Under the pieces are notes generated by a model, which was given only the letters and a program-made list of their open reading frames with translations, was not told the DNA's origin and searched no databases. Source: a virus. From it: 29,734 bases of DNA. A program made the translations under genes and the position numbers. Numbering within the stretch: position 1 is the stretch's first letter; each line of letters begins with the position of its first letter. Positions 22,041 to 29,214 of this stretch are shown here, one piece after another. The stretch spans positions 1-29,734 of the IMG/VR virus record IMGVR_UViG_3300035228_000632; one strand, given 5' to 3'.

Positions 22041-22900
22041 TATTTACTCCAATCTAAAACTGTCCAGCGGTTAGGAACCACATCTGTAGTATCCAAGTGC
22101 GTCATTGCAGTTCCAAACCACTTAGCAGGATTTGGTGCAACAACCTTGCCCCTATCATTTTGCAACCAAGCACCCCACCAGGAGAAAGAACTATTGGCTA
22201 TTATAGCACCAGAACACATAGACATCAAGCATAAGTCAGTCTGAGGTAACAAAGTGTTCTGTCTGTTACCAGTGCCGTCAACAGTTTGATATGAATATCT
22301 CTCGTTACTCTCATTGAATAAGAATCTATCTGCCTTGAAAAACTCTTGCTTCTTACACCAGGCAATATCATCAGTGAATACAAAGCAGGGAGTGTCTTCT
22401 GGAAACTCTTCTAGTGCTCGTTCAAAATAACTCATAGGTAGAATAGGATGATACTGTTCTCTACCGATGTTATCTGATTGTCTGATATGTAAAAAGATTG
22501 GTGGAGTATCAAGACTCGCAATATACTGCTTACAAGGAATCGAATACCCTTCGTTGAATTGGAAGTCTTGTAGAATCTCATTTTTGATATGAGAGAAATA
22601 CTTTTCAGTCTGGAAGTATCCTTCAAGATTTACATCATCAGGCAGTTGAGTAAAGAACTCTTCAATGAACTGGTGACCATTCTCCTGAACTGAGTTGCCC
22701 TCTAAGAATCCAATATTGCTAGTCTTTACATTCATAAGTTTGAATGTCTCAAACAATCCATAGTTATCTCTATGTGGATAGTCTTCTGGTGGAATAGTAA
22801 AGTCGTATCCATTCTTTGCAGCAATACCTCTCAGTGCTGCATACTGGAACATCTGATTACCCAGACGACCATTGCTGCCAAGTCTATTGTATCCAATCAT
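22040..22900 (-). CDS. GT11 fucosyltransferase-like protein with HIRQSD motif (copy 1)
   Basis: 286 aa. NGRLGNQMFQYA (10-21) and ANSSFSWWGAWLQ are conserved, but the donor motif reads HIRQSD (138-143), with Gln in place of the second Arg. The sequence is closest to copy 3 (ITAA-type start MIGYNRLG versus MIGFNNLG; near-identical SWWGAWLQN.RGKVVAP ends). The ATG overlaps the dehydrogenase stop (ATGA). Possibly a transferase with another donor. Confidence 0.88.
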   Translation of the reverse strand: MIGYNRLGSNGRLGNQMFQYAALRGIAAKNGYDFTIPPEDYPHRDNYGLFETFKLMNVKTSNIGFLEGNSVQENGHQFIEEFFTQLPDDVNLEGYFQTEKYFSHIKNEILQDFQFNEGYSIPCKQYIASLDTPPIFLHIRQSDNIGREQYHPILPMSYFERALEEFPEDTPCFVFTDDIAWCKKQEFFKADRFLFNESNERYSYQTVDGTGNRQNTLLPQTDLCLMSMCSGAIIANSSFSWWGAWLQNDRGKVVAPNPAKWFGTAMTHLDTTDVVPNRWTVLDWSK

Positions 22901-24003
22901 AAATCAATCCAAATAACTTCTTCTTTTGGTGAACTCCAATTAATTCTACTATCGCATTGGTGTTCTACAATATTATCCACAACGTATACCTTATACCCTA
23001 AGTCCAGAAGACCCAGACATAGTTTGTATTGCTGACTCTCTGTAAGAATATCCGTTTCCCTCTTATATGCAATACTTCCAATTGCATACGGCAATCCCAT
23101 CGGATTATTGTTCACATAGTAATCTAATAAAAACTTACTATGCTCCTCGTTGAATGAGTCAGTAACATGACCCAGATTATATTCCAGTCCTAGTTTTTTA
23201 GCACAAGCAGCAAATGCTCTGTTGTCTCTAGGCAAACATGGACCACCGAATCCAAAACCATATCCCAAATACTTATGTCCTACCCTACTGTCTGAACCAA
23301 TTGCATCTAGAACATTATCAATCTCTTCACCCATACCACTCTTATACATGACCTGTCCGATCATATTTGCATAGGAGATCTTAGTGGTGAGGTAACAGTT
23401 GACTGCTAACTTAACAAGTTCTGCTGCCTTGCGACTCATCACATAGACATTCGGTGTCTCAACCTGAATATCATCATAGATTTTCTCAATGTCTTGAATG
23501 TGCTTACCACTACCACCAACCAGAACCATATCAGCATGCTCAAGATCCTTGATGATAGATCCCTGTGCAATAAACTCTGGGTTGTAATAGACATCAACAC
23601 CATATGGTCTCAGGTGATTCTGGAAGTCATCACAATCACCAGGATTTGTGGTACATCCAATAACCAAACTCTTACCTTCTACATTGCAATCCTTAAAATC
23701 TTTAATGATTTGGCGAATGCAACTAACATCGTAACTACCATCAGGAAGTGATGGAGTAGAAACGAAGGTGTAAATCAAATCACATTCATGAATTACATCT
23801 ATGTTATCAACAACAAAGGTAATGTTTTTAGACTTGGTAAGAAGTTTACTGACTTGTGGTTCTGTTGTTTTAATTAATCCAGCACGTAAGTTAGCAACAT
23901 AGTCTTCACGGATATCAGAAGCAACAACTTCGTATCCTGCTTTTTCTAATAAAAGGGCAAAGCAGATACCAAGTCTGCCTGCTCCCAATACTCCAATTTT
24001 CAT
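22897..24003 (-). CDS. UDP-glucose/GDP-mannose 6-dehydrogenase family
   Basis: 368 aa. The N-terminal Rossmann site is GVLGAGRLG, followed by TFVSTPSLPDGS and YYNPEFIAQG. The catalytic Cys256 lies in GFGGPCLPRD. The family oxidises the C6 alcohol of UDP-glucose, UDP-N-acetylmannosamine or GDP-mannose to a uronic acid with two NAD. It is shorter than the usual 390-450 aa, with a reduced C-terminal domain. The ATG overlaps the NAD synthetase stop (ATGA). It would give an acidic sugar for the glycan; the substrate is not decided by sequence. Confidence 0.88.
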   Translation of the reverse strand: MKIGVLGAGRLGICFALLLEKAGYEVVASDIREDYVANLRAGLIKTTEPQVSKLLTKSKNITFVVDNIDVIHECDLIYTFVSTPSLPDGSYDVSCIRQIIKDFKDCNVEGKSLVIGCTTNPGDCDDFQNHLRPYGVDVYYNPEFIAQGSIIKDLEHADMVLVGGSGKHIQDIEKIYDDIQVETPNVYVMSRKAAELVKLAVNCYLTTKISYANMIGQVMYKSGMGEEIDNVLDAIGSDSRVGHKYLGYGFGFGGPCLPRDNRAFAACAKKLGLEYNLGHVTDSFNEEHSKFLLDYYVNNNPMGLPYAIGSIAYKRETDILTESQQYKLCLGLLDLGYKVYVVDNIVEHQCDSRINWSSPKEEVIWIDL

Positions 24004-24740
24004 AGTTTAAACGTAGGAATAGGTATCATTTTATGCTTGTTCTTTGCATTTAGATCATGCAAAATTCTAACAGCAGGACCATTGCCATGCTCCATTGCAT
24101 ATTCTAAATCTTCGTATGAAGCACCAATCTGTGCCTCATCGGTTCTTGAATCGTCCCACAGTCCATCTGTAGGTGATGCATCAATGATACGTTGATCTAC
24201 GCCAAGATGCTTTCCAAGTTCCCATACTTCAGTTTTATAGAGATCAGCAATCGGAGCAATATCAACACCGCCATCACCATATTTAGTGTAGAATCCAATA
24301 CCATAATCTTCTACCTTATTACCAGTTCCGACAACGATACCACCAACAGATCCTGCAACCTGATACAGAGTTATCATACGAATACGAGACCTTGTATTTG
24401 CAAGAGCAAGGTTATTTTCATTGTATCCATCTATAGAAGATACAAAGGCATCAAAGGTATTCGTTAGATTAAACTTGAGTCTGGTTACATTGGTATACTT
24501 CCAGGTCAACCAGTCAAGATGTGCATCTGATAGGTTCTCTTGGTCTTCATTCTGGTGGATAGGCATTCCCAGTGTATAAGTGGGAAGACCAGTCTCAGCA
24601 CAGAGAGTAGAGACAACAGCAGAATCAATACCACCTGATACACCAACAACTAGTGATTTGATTTTGTTCTTATCTGCGTAACCGTTGATCCAAGTTACGA
24701 TGCTTGTCTTTAGATCACTATAGTTTTCAATTCGATCCAT
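24000..24740 (-). CDS. nadE: Ammonia-dependent NAD synthetase
   Basis: 246 aa, the usual NadE length, without a glutaminase domain. The ATP pyrophosphatase loop is SGGIDSA (35-41). NTRSRIRMITLY, GTGNKVEDYGIGFYTKYGDG and DIAPIADLYKTEV are strongly typical and complete. It amidates nicotinate adenine dinucleotide to NAD with ATP. In a glycan operon it could feed the NAD-dependent dehydrogenase and epimerases, or restore NAD drained by host defence (hypothesis). An amidotransferase role on a sugar cannot be excluded. It ends in a 4-bp overlap with the dehydrogenase. Confidence 0.92.
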   Translation of the reverse strand: MDRIENYSDLKTSIVTWINGYADKNKIKSLVVGVSGGIDSAVVSTLCAETGLPTYTLGMPIHQNEDQENLSDAHLDWLTWKYTNVTRLKFNLTNTFDAFVSSIDGYNENNLALANTRSRIRMITLYQVAGSVGGIVVGTGNKVEDYGIGFYTKYGDGGVDIAPIADLYKTEVWELGKHLGVDQRIIDASPTDGLWDDSRTDEAQIGASYEDLEYAMEHGNGPAVRILHDLNAKNKHKMIPIPTFKL

Positions 24741-24743
24741 TAC

Positions 24744-25544
24744 TTACTTAAAATAGGTTTTATAAAGATAATCTTCCGCAATGGGAAATTTAATAGAACG
24801 TTCAAAGTTATCCTTGACTGCATCCATTTTAGAGTAATACAGGTCAGGAGTCAAGTCAGATAAGTCAAACTGATCATCCAGGAAGATAATCCCGTCTTCG
24901 TTAAAGTATTTTGCTACACCTCGTGAACCGTAGAAGATAGGAATGGTTCCGCAAGCAAAGCAGTCTGTTAGTTTCTCGGTGAAGTAACAATCGTATACTG
25001 CGTTCTCGATACCAACAGAGAACATATAGTCTCTCAGTCCATCTTCCTTACAATCAATTTCATTAAATCCACGACCATAAAAGTCTAGTTTATCTTTAAA
25101 CTTCTCTACAAACTGTAAGCGTTTCATGTGACCTTCACACATCTGCTTATTAGATGCAATCATAGAGACCAGTTTACTCTTCTCATGAACCTTACGGTCC
25201 TGCACCCAAGGTGCTGCATTGGTTACAGCATACCGAATCTTGGGATACTTCTCACACAGTTCTTTGTCGCAACTAAAAATACCATCAACTCGTGATGCAA
25301 CAAAGTCATAGTTGTCAATCACCCATTGATAGTATTGAGGAATAATCTGTTTAGATTCAAGCAACCAAATGTATGTTGGTTTACCTGATGTATCATTGAT
25401 AGCACCAAGTGCCTGCTGACTCACATAGATGTTTGCTTCACCAGAACCATCGTAGGTCCACTGAACATACTTTGATGCATTTAGAGCAGACGTAGATGGT
25501 TCAAGATTATCACCACAGAATAAATTAAGTTTATACTTACTCAT
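24744..25544 (-). CDS. GT10 alpha-1,3-fucosyltransferase-like protein
   Basis: 266 aa. The C-terminal donor domain carries the GT10 signature: FSVGIENAVYDCYFTEKLTD (175-194) and CGTIPIFYGSRGV (198-210). The N-terminal acceptor domain is short and more divergent. GT10 enzymes use GDP-L-fucose. With three GT11 enzymes here and a GDP-mannose 3,5-epimerase-like gene upstream, the donor could instead be GDP-L-galactose. It overlaps the epimerase gene by 8 bp. Confidence 0.85.
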   Translation of the reverse strand: MSKYKLNLFCGDNLEPSTSALNASKYVQWTYDGSGEANIYVSQQALGAINDTSGKPTYIWLLESKQIIPQYYQWVIDNYDFVASRVDGIFSCDKELCEKYPKIRYAVTNAAPWVQDRKVHEKSKLVSMIASNKQMCEGHMKRLQFVEKFKDKLDFYGRGFNEIDCKEDGLRDYMFSVGIENAVYDCYFTEKLTDCFACGTIPIFYGSRGVAKYFNEDGIIFLDDQFDLSDLTPDLYYSKMDAVKDNFERSIKFPIAEDYLYKTYFK

Positions 25545-26385
25545 AGTTCTTCTTCATCGCATTAAAAACTTTTGCAATCCCTACATCAATACCAGTCTTT
25601 GGTATCCACCAACCAGTGATATAAGTATCTGCTTCATTCCTCTTATCCATCTGAACACTATCTTTAGCAAGACCGGGTTTAATGTTAACTGATTTATCAA
25701 TCATATTAAACTGCCCCTGAATGATTTGGGCAACGTCTTTAATAGAAGTTGAATGGAATGAAGTAATGTGCAAGGGGTCTTCAACTTTAAAGTCAGTGAA
25801 GTTCTCCATCACTGTCTCTAGTGCCTCACAACAATCCTCAGCATACAGGAACTGACGTTCTTCTGTGCCATCAGTCATCATCTCAAACTCTCCTTCCTCA
25901 AATCCTTTACGGATGAAGTCAGTGATGACGTGTGCTTTCTCCATATCATTCTCGATACCATACACGTTCCAGAACTTTACAGTCAGTCCTTTGAGTGCAG
26001 TAGTATGGAGTTCACCAACACGCTTCATCACACCGTAGGGTGAATAAGACATGTTACTCATCTGTGACGATGCAAATATAAATCTCTTATGATACTTCTC
26101 AAGTAAAGCAAAAGTATTTGCCATCATCTTGGTATTATTATTGATGAATTGAAAAGTATGCTGATACTTCTTCAGGTAGTGTGAACCACCAACATCAAAT
26201 GAAAGGAAGAATACAAAGTCTGCATTCTTAATAATACTCTCAACATAGGTATTGGGTGTGACTCTTAGGTCATTCTGAACACCATTAACGATATCAACAC
26301 CAATAACATCGTGTCCTTTCTCTGTGAGATACTCCTCCAAGTATGCACCGATCTGTCCGGCAGATCCTAAAATAGCAATGTTCAT
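25537..26385 (-). CDS. NAD-dependent epimerase/dehydratase, atypical
   Basis: 282 aa. The N-terminus ILGSAGQIGAYLEEYL is an SDR GxxGxxG dinucleotide site; FASSQMSN with YGVMK (YxxxK) is the catalytic pair. FWNVYG, TDGTEERQFLYAEDCCEAL and the C-terminus complete the family. It is shorter and more diverged than the enzymes at 14457 and 26959. It probably modifies a nucleotide sugar (epimerase, reductase or dehydratase); a GDP-fucose synthase role is possible but not supported by a specific motif. Confidence 0.8.
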   Translation of the reverse strand: MNIAILGSAGQIGAYLEEYLTEKGHDVIGVDIVNGVQNDLRVTPNTYVESIIKNADFVFFLSFDVGGSHYLKKYQHTFQFINNNTKMMANTFALLEKYHKRFIFASSQMSNMSYSPYGVMKRVGELHTTALKGLTVKFWNVYGIENDMEKAHVITDFIRKGFEEGEFEMMTDGTEERQFLYAEDCCEALETVMENFTDFKVEDPLHITSFHSTSIKDVAQIIQGQFNMIDKSVNIKPGLAKDSVQMDKRNEADTYITGWWIPKTGIDVGIAKVFNAMKKNYE

Positions 26386-26387
26386 AA

Positions 26388-26957
26388 TTACTTCCAGCTG
26401 AGTTTATGCTTAGAGTCAAAACTTACAGCACCAGTGCCGCTCATATGTCCAACATCTGATACATCCAGTTTAGGGAATGTGATTCTATCCCAGAAGTCTT
26501 GAATCTCTGGCCACTGTGGACCGATATCATCAAGGAGAACCAGACCCTTCCATCCCTTCTCTTCTAAGAACTCAAACATTTCCTCTTCTTGCGTACCATC
26601 ATGGGGGTCAACATCAATCATGATAATTGAAATGTTATCAAAATCAAGAGTATCATCCTCACGGAAGTCTTGAATCTTCCAGGTGATATTATCTCTCTTG
26701 ATACTAGATGCACCCTGCTCTTCTAAATCATAACTGATGACTTGATTCTTTTCGTTATATGAAAGTGCAAGTGCAGATCCGCCAGTGCGACTACCTACAT
26801 CCAGGATGGTTGTTCCATTAAAGAGTGTAGAAAGGTGTGCATACAATCTATACTCACACTGTCCTGCTTCATGCCAATCATGGGCATTGAGAGACAGTGC
26901 TTTCAGATGGTCAATGTCTAAACCCTTGACCACTTCCTTATCAATTGCGATCTTCAT
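26388..26957 (-). CDS. Class I SAM methyltransferase-like protein
   Basis: 189 aa. The SAM-binding loop ILDVGSRTGGSALALSY, the ribose-contact SYDLEEQGA and IIMIDVDPHDG with LVLLDDIGPQW give the Methyltransf_24 order. It sits between two nucleotide-sugar epimerase genes, so a sugar or sugar nucleotide is the likely acceptor. The gaps to neighbours are only 1-2 bp. Confidence 0.78.
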   Translation of the reverse strand: MKIAIDKEVVKGLDIDHLKALSLNAHDWHEAGQCEYRLYAHLSTLFNGTTILDVGSRTGGSALALSYNEKNQVISYDLEEQGASSIKRDNITWKIQDFREDDTLDFDNISIIMIDVDPHDGTQEEEMFEFLEEKGWKGLVLLDDIGPQWPEIQDFWDRITFPKLDVSDVGHMSGTGAVSFDSKHKLSWK

Positions 26958-26958
26958 A

Positions 26959-28035
26959 TCAAACTCCTACTTCAATGTTCTTTGTTACTTGTCTCAACTT
27001 GATCTGTGATTCAATCCAATAGTAAGTATTGAAGATACCTTGTCCAAGTGACTGTGAGTAATCCCATCCAAGTTCTCTACGGACTACATCATTGTTAGAG
27101 TTGCGACCACGAACACCTAGAGGACCATCAATATGATTCTTCTCTACAGTTTTACCAGATACTTTTGCAGCAATGTCTACCAGTTGATCGATGGTGACCA
27201 TCTCTTCTGAACCAATGTTGACTGGTCCAATAAAGTCAGACTGCATCAATCGGTAGGATGCTTCAATACACTCATCAATATACAAGAAGGAACGAGTCTG
27301 CTTACCATCTCCCCATACATCAATCTCTCCACCTTCTGCAGAAAGATATGCTACCTTACGACAGATTGCTGCTGGTGCCTTTTCACGTCCACCTTCCCAG
27401 GTGCCTTCCGGTCCAAAAATATTATGATAACGGGTAACCCTAACAGGAATACCATAATTGCGGTGGTAAGCAAAATACAGACGCTCCGAGAAAAGTTTCT
27501 CCCATCCATATTCAGAGTCTGGGTTTGCGGGATACGCTGATTCTTCACGGCAGTCGGGGTTGTCTGGGTCTAATTGGTTGTGCTCTGGATACATGCAGGC
27601 AGAACCAGAATAGAAAATCCTAGTGTCATTCTTACCTTTCTCTTCGTTCATCTTGCGCTGACATTCCAGCACATTCAGATTGATAGTAACAGAGTTGTGC
27701 ATGATGTCTGCATCGTTCTCACCAGTGAATACAAATCCTGCTCCACCCATGTCAGCAGCAAACTGATAGATCTCATCGAATGGTTGAATGTAACGATGAG
27801 GAACTGAATTATAAAAGTTGCCTCGGTCACCCTTATACTCTAGGACACGACGGACAAAATCTACATCACAGAGATTACCCTGAACGAATTCGTTTGCTTC
27901 AGTTACAGAAAACTCAGGACGCTTAAGGTCTACACCACGAACCCAGTATCCTTCTGCTCTGAGTCGCTTGACCATATGACTTCCAATGAAACCACCAGCA
28001 CCCAATACGAGTGCTTTCTTGACATACTGTGCCAT
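26959..28035 (-). CDS. GDP-mannose 3,5-epimerase-like protein
   Basis: 358 aa, with GME features: LGAGGFIGSH (NAD site), ADMGGAGF, SGSACMYPEH with catalytic Cys147, YGWEK (Tyr176, Lys180), RYHNIFGPEGTW and GGREKAPAAICRKVA (His204, Lys219). All catalytic residues known from the plant enzyme are present. It would convert GDP-D-mannose to GDP-L-galactose/GDP-L-gulose. The first gene of the glycan operon, with no ribosome site before the ATG and a promoter only about 17 nt upstream of it in transcript terms. Confidence 0.9.
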   Translation of the reverse strand: MAQYVKKALVLGAGGFIGSHMVKRLRAEGYWVRGVDLKRPEFSVTEANEFVQGNLCDVDFVRRVLEYKGDRGNFYNSVPHRYIQPFDEIYQFAADMGGAGFVFTGENDADIMHNSVTINLNVLECQRKMNEEKGKNDTRIFYSGSACMYPEHNQLDPDNPDCREESAYPANPDSEYGWEKLFSERLYFAYHRNYGIPVRVTRYHNIFGPEGTWEGGREKAPAAICRKVAYLSAEGGEIDVWGDGKQTRSFLYIDECIEASYRLMQSDFIGPVNIGSEEMVTIDQLVDIAAKVSGKTVEKNHIDGPLGVRGRNSNNDVVRRELGWDYSQSLGQGIFNTYYWIESQIKLRQVTKNIEVGV

Positions 28036-28059
28036 AATATTTTTTATACTATATTATCT

Positions 28060-28088
28060 ATTATACAAAAAAAGAGGGGTTTTGGCAA
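28060..28088 (-). promoter_or_regulatory. Glycan-operon promoter inside upstream terminator
   Basis: TTGCCA (28083-28088), a 17-bp spacer and a perfect TATAAT (28060-28065), about 24 bp from the GME ATG. The -35 covers the loop of the terminator hairpin and the spacer contains its T-tract, so one 35-bp stretch ends one operon and starts the next. The short leader lacks a ribosome site. Confidence 0.75.
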
Positions 28089-28092
28089 CCCC
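28067..28092 (-). terminator. Rho-independent terminator before the glycan operon
   Basis: The stem GGGGTT with AACCCC (28087-28092 and 28076-28081) closes a GCCAA loop, followed by TC and seven Ts (28067-28073). It ends the two-gene unit 28102-28577 and overlaps the next promoter. Confidence 0.8.
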
Positions 28093-28101
28093 CCTGTAGC
28101 A

Positions 28102-28353
28102 TTATTGATATTGTTTTACAGTGTCTCTAACATAACAAGGGACACCATCGGGGTCCAACCAGGCAGTATATTCATGATCCTCCATTGCGGTCATCAATTG
28201 CATCTCATTATCACAGAGATACATATCACGGTATTTACCACTGTATGAATCGACTTTCTGAATACGGCAGTCTGGTTTACCATTGGTCTCCAGAACACCT
28301 GCTTGGACATAACGATATGGGAATCGTTCAAGAAGAACAATTTGCTTGTTCAT
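28102..28353 (-). CDS. Hypothetical protein, 83 aa
   Basis: Small alpha/beta-type soluble protein: MNKQIVLLERFPYRYVQAGV, then CRIQKVDSYSGKYRDMYLCD and a helix-like middle, ending GVPCYVRDTVKQYQ. Three Cys, no known motif. ATG 28353 overlaps the stop of the upstream gene (ATGA). It ends 9 bp before the terminator stem. Function unknown. Confidence 0.75.
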   Translation of the reverse strand: MNKQIVLLERFPYRYVQAGVLETNGKPDCRIQKVDSYSGKYRDMYLCDNEMQLMTAMEDHEYTAWLDPDGVPCYVRDTVKQYQ

Positions 28354-28577
28354 TGTGCAACCTCGGCAGTTTCAGTATCAAGATCAATAGCGATCTGTTC
28401 CATCATCATATCATAATCATCAAGAGCATCACCTGAGAATACTACGCCATCGCTCTCATAAAACTTACGAACTTTCTTATAGAGTTTTGGATTCTTTACG
28501 TCTAGAAAGTATTCACCCCGTGCTGCTGAACGAAGGATGCTGAGATCCCTATTCTTGAACTTTTCGTTGAGTGCCAT
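28350..28577 (-). CDS. Hypothetical protein, 75 aa
   Basis: From ATG 28577 (MALNEKFKNRDLSILRSAAR) it is a charged, helix-rich soluble protein with GEYFLDVKNPKLYKKVRKF and an acidic end (DDYDMMMEQIAIDLDTETAE). A longer 92-aa frame would start in the promoter region and is rejected. The first gene of a two-gene unit with its own promoter; unknown function. Confidence 0.78.
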   Translation of the reverse strand: MALNEKFKNRDLSILRSAARGEYFLDVKNPKLYKKVRKFYESDGVVFSGDALDDYDMMMEQIAIDLDTETAEVAQ

Positions 28578-28599
28578 TGTTCTGTGTGTTGACCTGTCT

Positions 28600-28628
28600 A
28601 TTATAAGGCATTGACGGGAATCCGTCAA
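28600..28628 (-). promoter_or_regulatory. Sigma70-type promoter with inverted repeat
   Basis: TTGACG (28623-28628), a 17-bp spacer and a perfect TATAAT (28600-28605). The -35 starts a 7-bp inverted repeat TTGACGG-ATTC-CCGTCAA, an operator-like arrangement. It lies immediately after the CAT-anticodon tRNA. Confidence 0.8.
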
Positions 28629-28629
28629 G

Positions 28630-28702
28630 TGCTTCCTGTGAGGATCGAACTCACCTTAGGCAAATTATGAGTTTGCTGCATTCACCAGATTGCTAAGGAA
28701 GC
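28630..28702 (-). tRNA. tRNA with CAT anticodon (Met elongator or Ile2)
   Basis: The cloverleaf is complete: acceptor GCTTCCT/AGGAAGC, short D-arm GCA/TGC, anticodon stem GCAAA/TTTGC with loop CTCATAA (anticodon CAT), T-arm GTGAG/CTCAC with TTCGATC, and discriminator A. No CCA is encoded. The same loop occurs in elongator Met and in lysidine-modified Ile2 tRNAs, so the amino acid is not settled. Confidence 0.88.
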
Positions 28703-28705
28703 GAA

Positions 28706-28777
28706 TGGGTCTGCCGGGAATTGAACCCGGTTTACGCCCTTATAAGGAGCGAGCATTAACCAATATGCGACAGTCCC
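28706..28777 (-). tRNA. tRNA-Ile, anticodon TAT (reads AUA)
   Basis: D-stem GCAT/ATGC, anticodon stem CGCTC/GGGCG with loop CTTATAA (anticodon TAT), T-arm CCGGG/CCCGG with TTCAATT, discriminator A, no encoded CCA. The acceptor stem GGGACTG/CAGACCC has one A-A mismatch at the fourth pair. It sits 3 bp upstream of the other tRNA and begins directly after the antitoxin stop codon. Confidence 0.85.
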
Positions 28778-28945
28778 TTAAGAACCTTCGTTGTGTTCCG
28801 TGTATATGCGTATGAGTTCATCATCCGCTGGAACCATTATAGCAGTATTCTTCCCGTTTGTCACACCTATACTCTCCCCGTCTTCCACTCTGGAAATCAA
28901 CTCTTCCCAGTTCTCTTGCCAGTGTTCCACAGTGTAAATGTCCAT
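28778..28945 (-). CDS. Phd/YefM-like antitoxin, orphan
   Basis: 55 aa. MDIYTVEHWQENWEELISRV then EDGESIGVTNGKNTAIMVPA follows the Phd/YefM N-terminal DNA-binding fold: the initial strand, a helix with NWEELISRVEDGE, then the I.V.N.GK.AIMVP hairpin. The acidic C-terminal part (DDELIRIYTEHNEGS) would be the toxin-neutralising tail, short compared with the usual 70-90 aa proteins. No adjacent toxin gene is visible. It might neutralise host toxins or repress its own promoter (hypothesis). It lies under a consensus promoter, a stem-loop leader and a late-box-like TATAAATG near 28951-28958. The stop is directly followed by a tRNA. Confidence 0.78.
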   Translation of the reverse strand: MDIYTVEHWQENWEELISRVEDGESIGVTNGKNTAIMVPADDELIRIYTEHNEGS

Positions 28946-28974
28946 CTTACATTTATATATGTGTATGATAATTA

Positions 28975-29009
28975 TCAGGGTTCCTATCGCCGCTAATGCT
29001 GAACCCTGA
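28975..29009 (-). promoter_or_regulatory. 9-bp stem-loop in antitoxin leader
   Basis: TCAGGGTTC pairs perfectly with GAACCCTGA around a 17-nt loop (28984-29000). It sits in the leader between the promoter at 29044-29072 and the antitoxin start. No T-tract follows, so it is not a simple terminator. Possible roles are translation control or a protein-binding site. Confidence 0.5.
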
Positions 29010-29043
29010 AGGACATTACCGCAGTCAATTTCTTGACCCCCTC

Positions 29044-29072
29044 AGTATACTATTAATTATGTCTTTTGTCAA
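29044..29072 (-). promoter_or_regulatory. Consensus sigma70-type promoter for antitoxin-tRNA unit
   Basis: TTGACA (29067-29072), a 17-bp spacer and TATACT (29044-29049). The -35 lies within the end of the 53-aa membrane-protein gene. It should drive the antitoxin gene and the two tRNAs, possibly into the next unit. Confidence 0.85.
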
Positions 29073-29214
29073 ATGGTTCCCAGTGTTGCCAATCGTATTT
29101 GTGAACTGCCCACATTCCTATTATAGGAACAAGAATTAACATAGATGAAAGAAATCCCAATCCATATGGGTTATTTAACACTGTTCCACAGAACCTAGCA
29201 AAGTGCAATATCAT
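29053..29214 (-). CDS. Small membrane protein, 53 aa
   Basis: The sequence is MILHFARFCGTVLNNPYGLG, then a hydrophobic helix (FLSSMLILVPIIGMWAVHKY) and a Trp/His-rich tail DWQHWEPFDKRHN. The ATG overlaps the previous stop (ATGA). It is too short for standard ORF lists. No family recognised. Confidence 0.65.
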   Translation of the reverse strand: MILHFARFCGTVLNNPYGLGFLSSMLILVPIIGMWAVHKYDWQHWEPFDKRHN

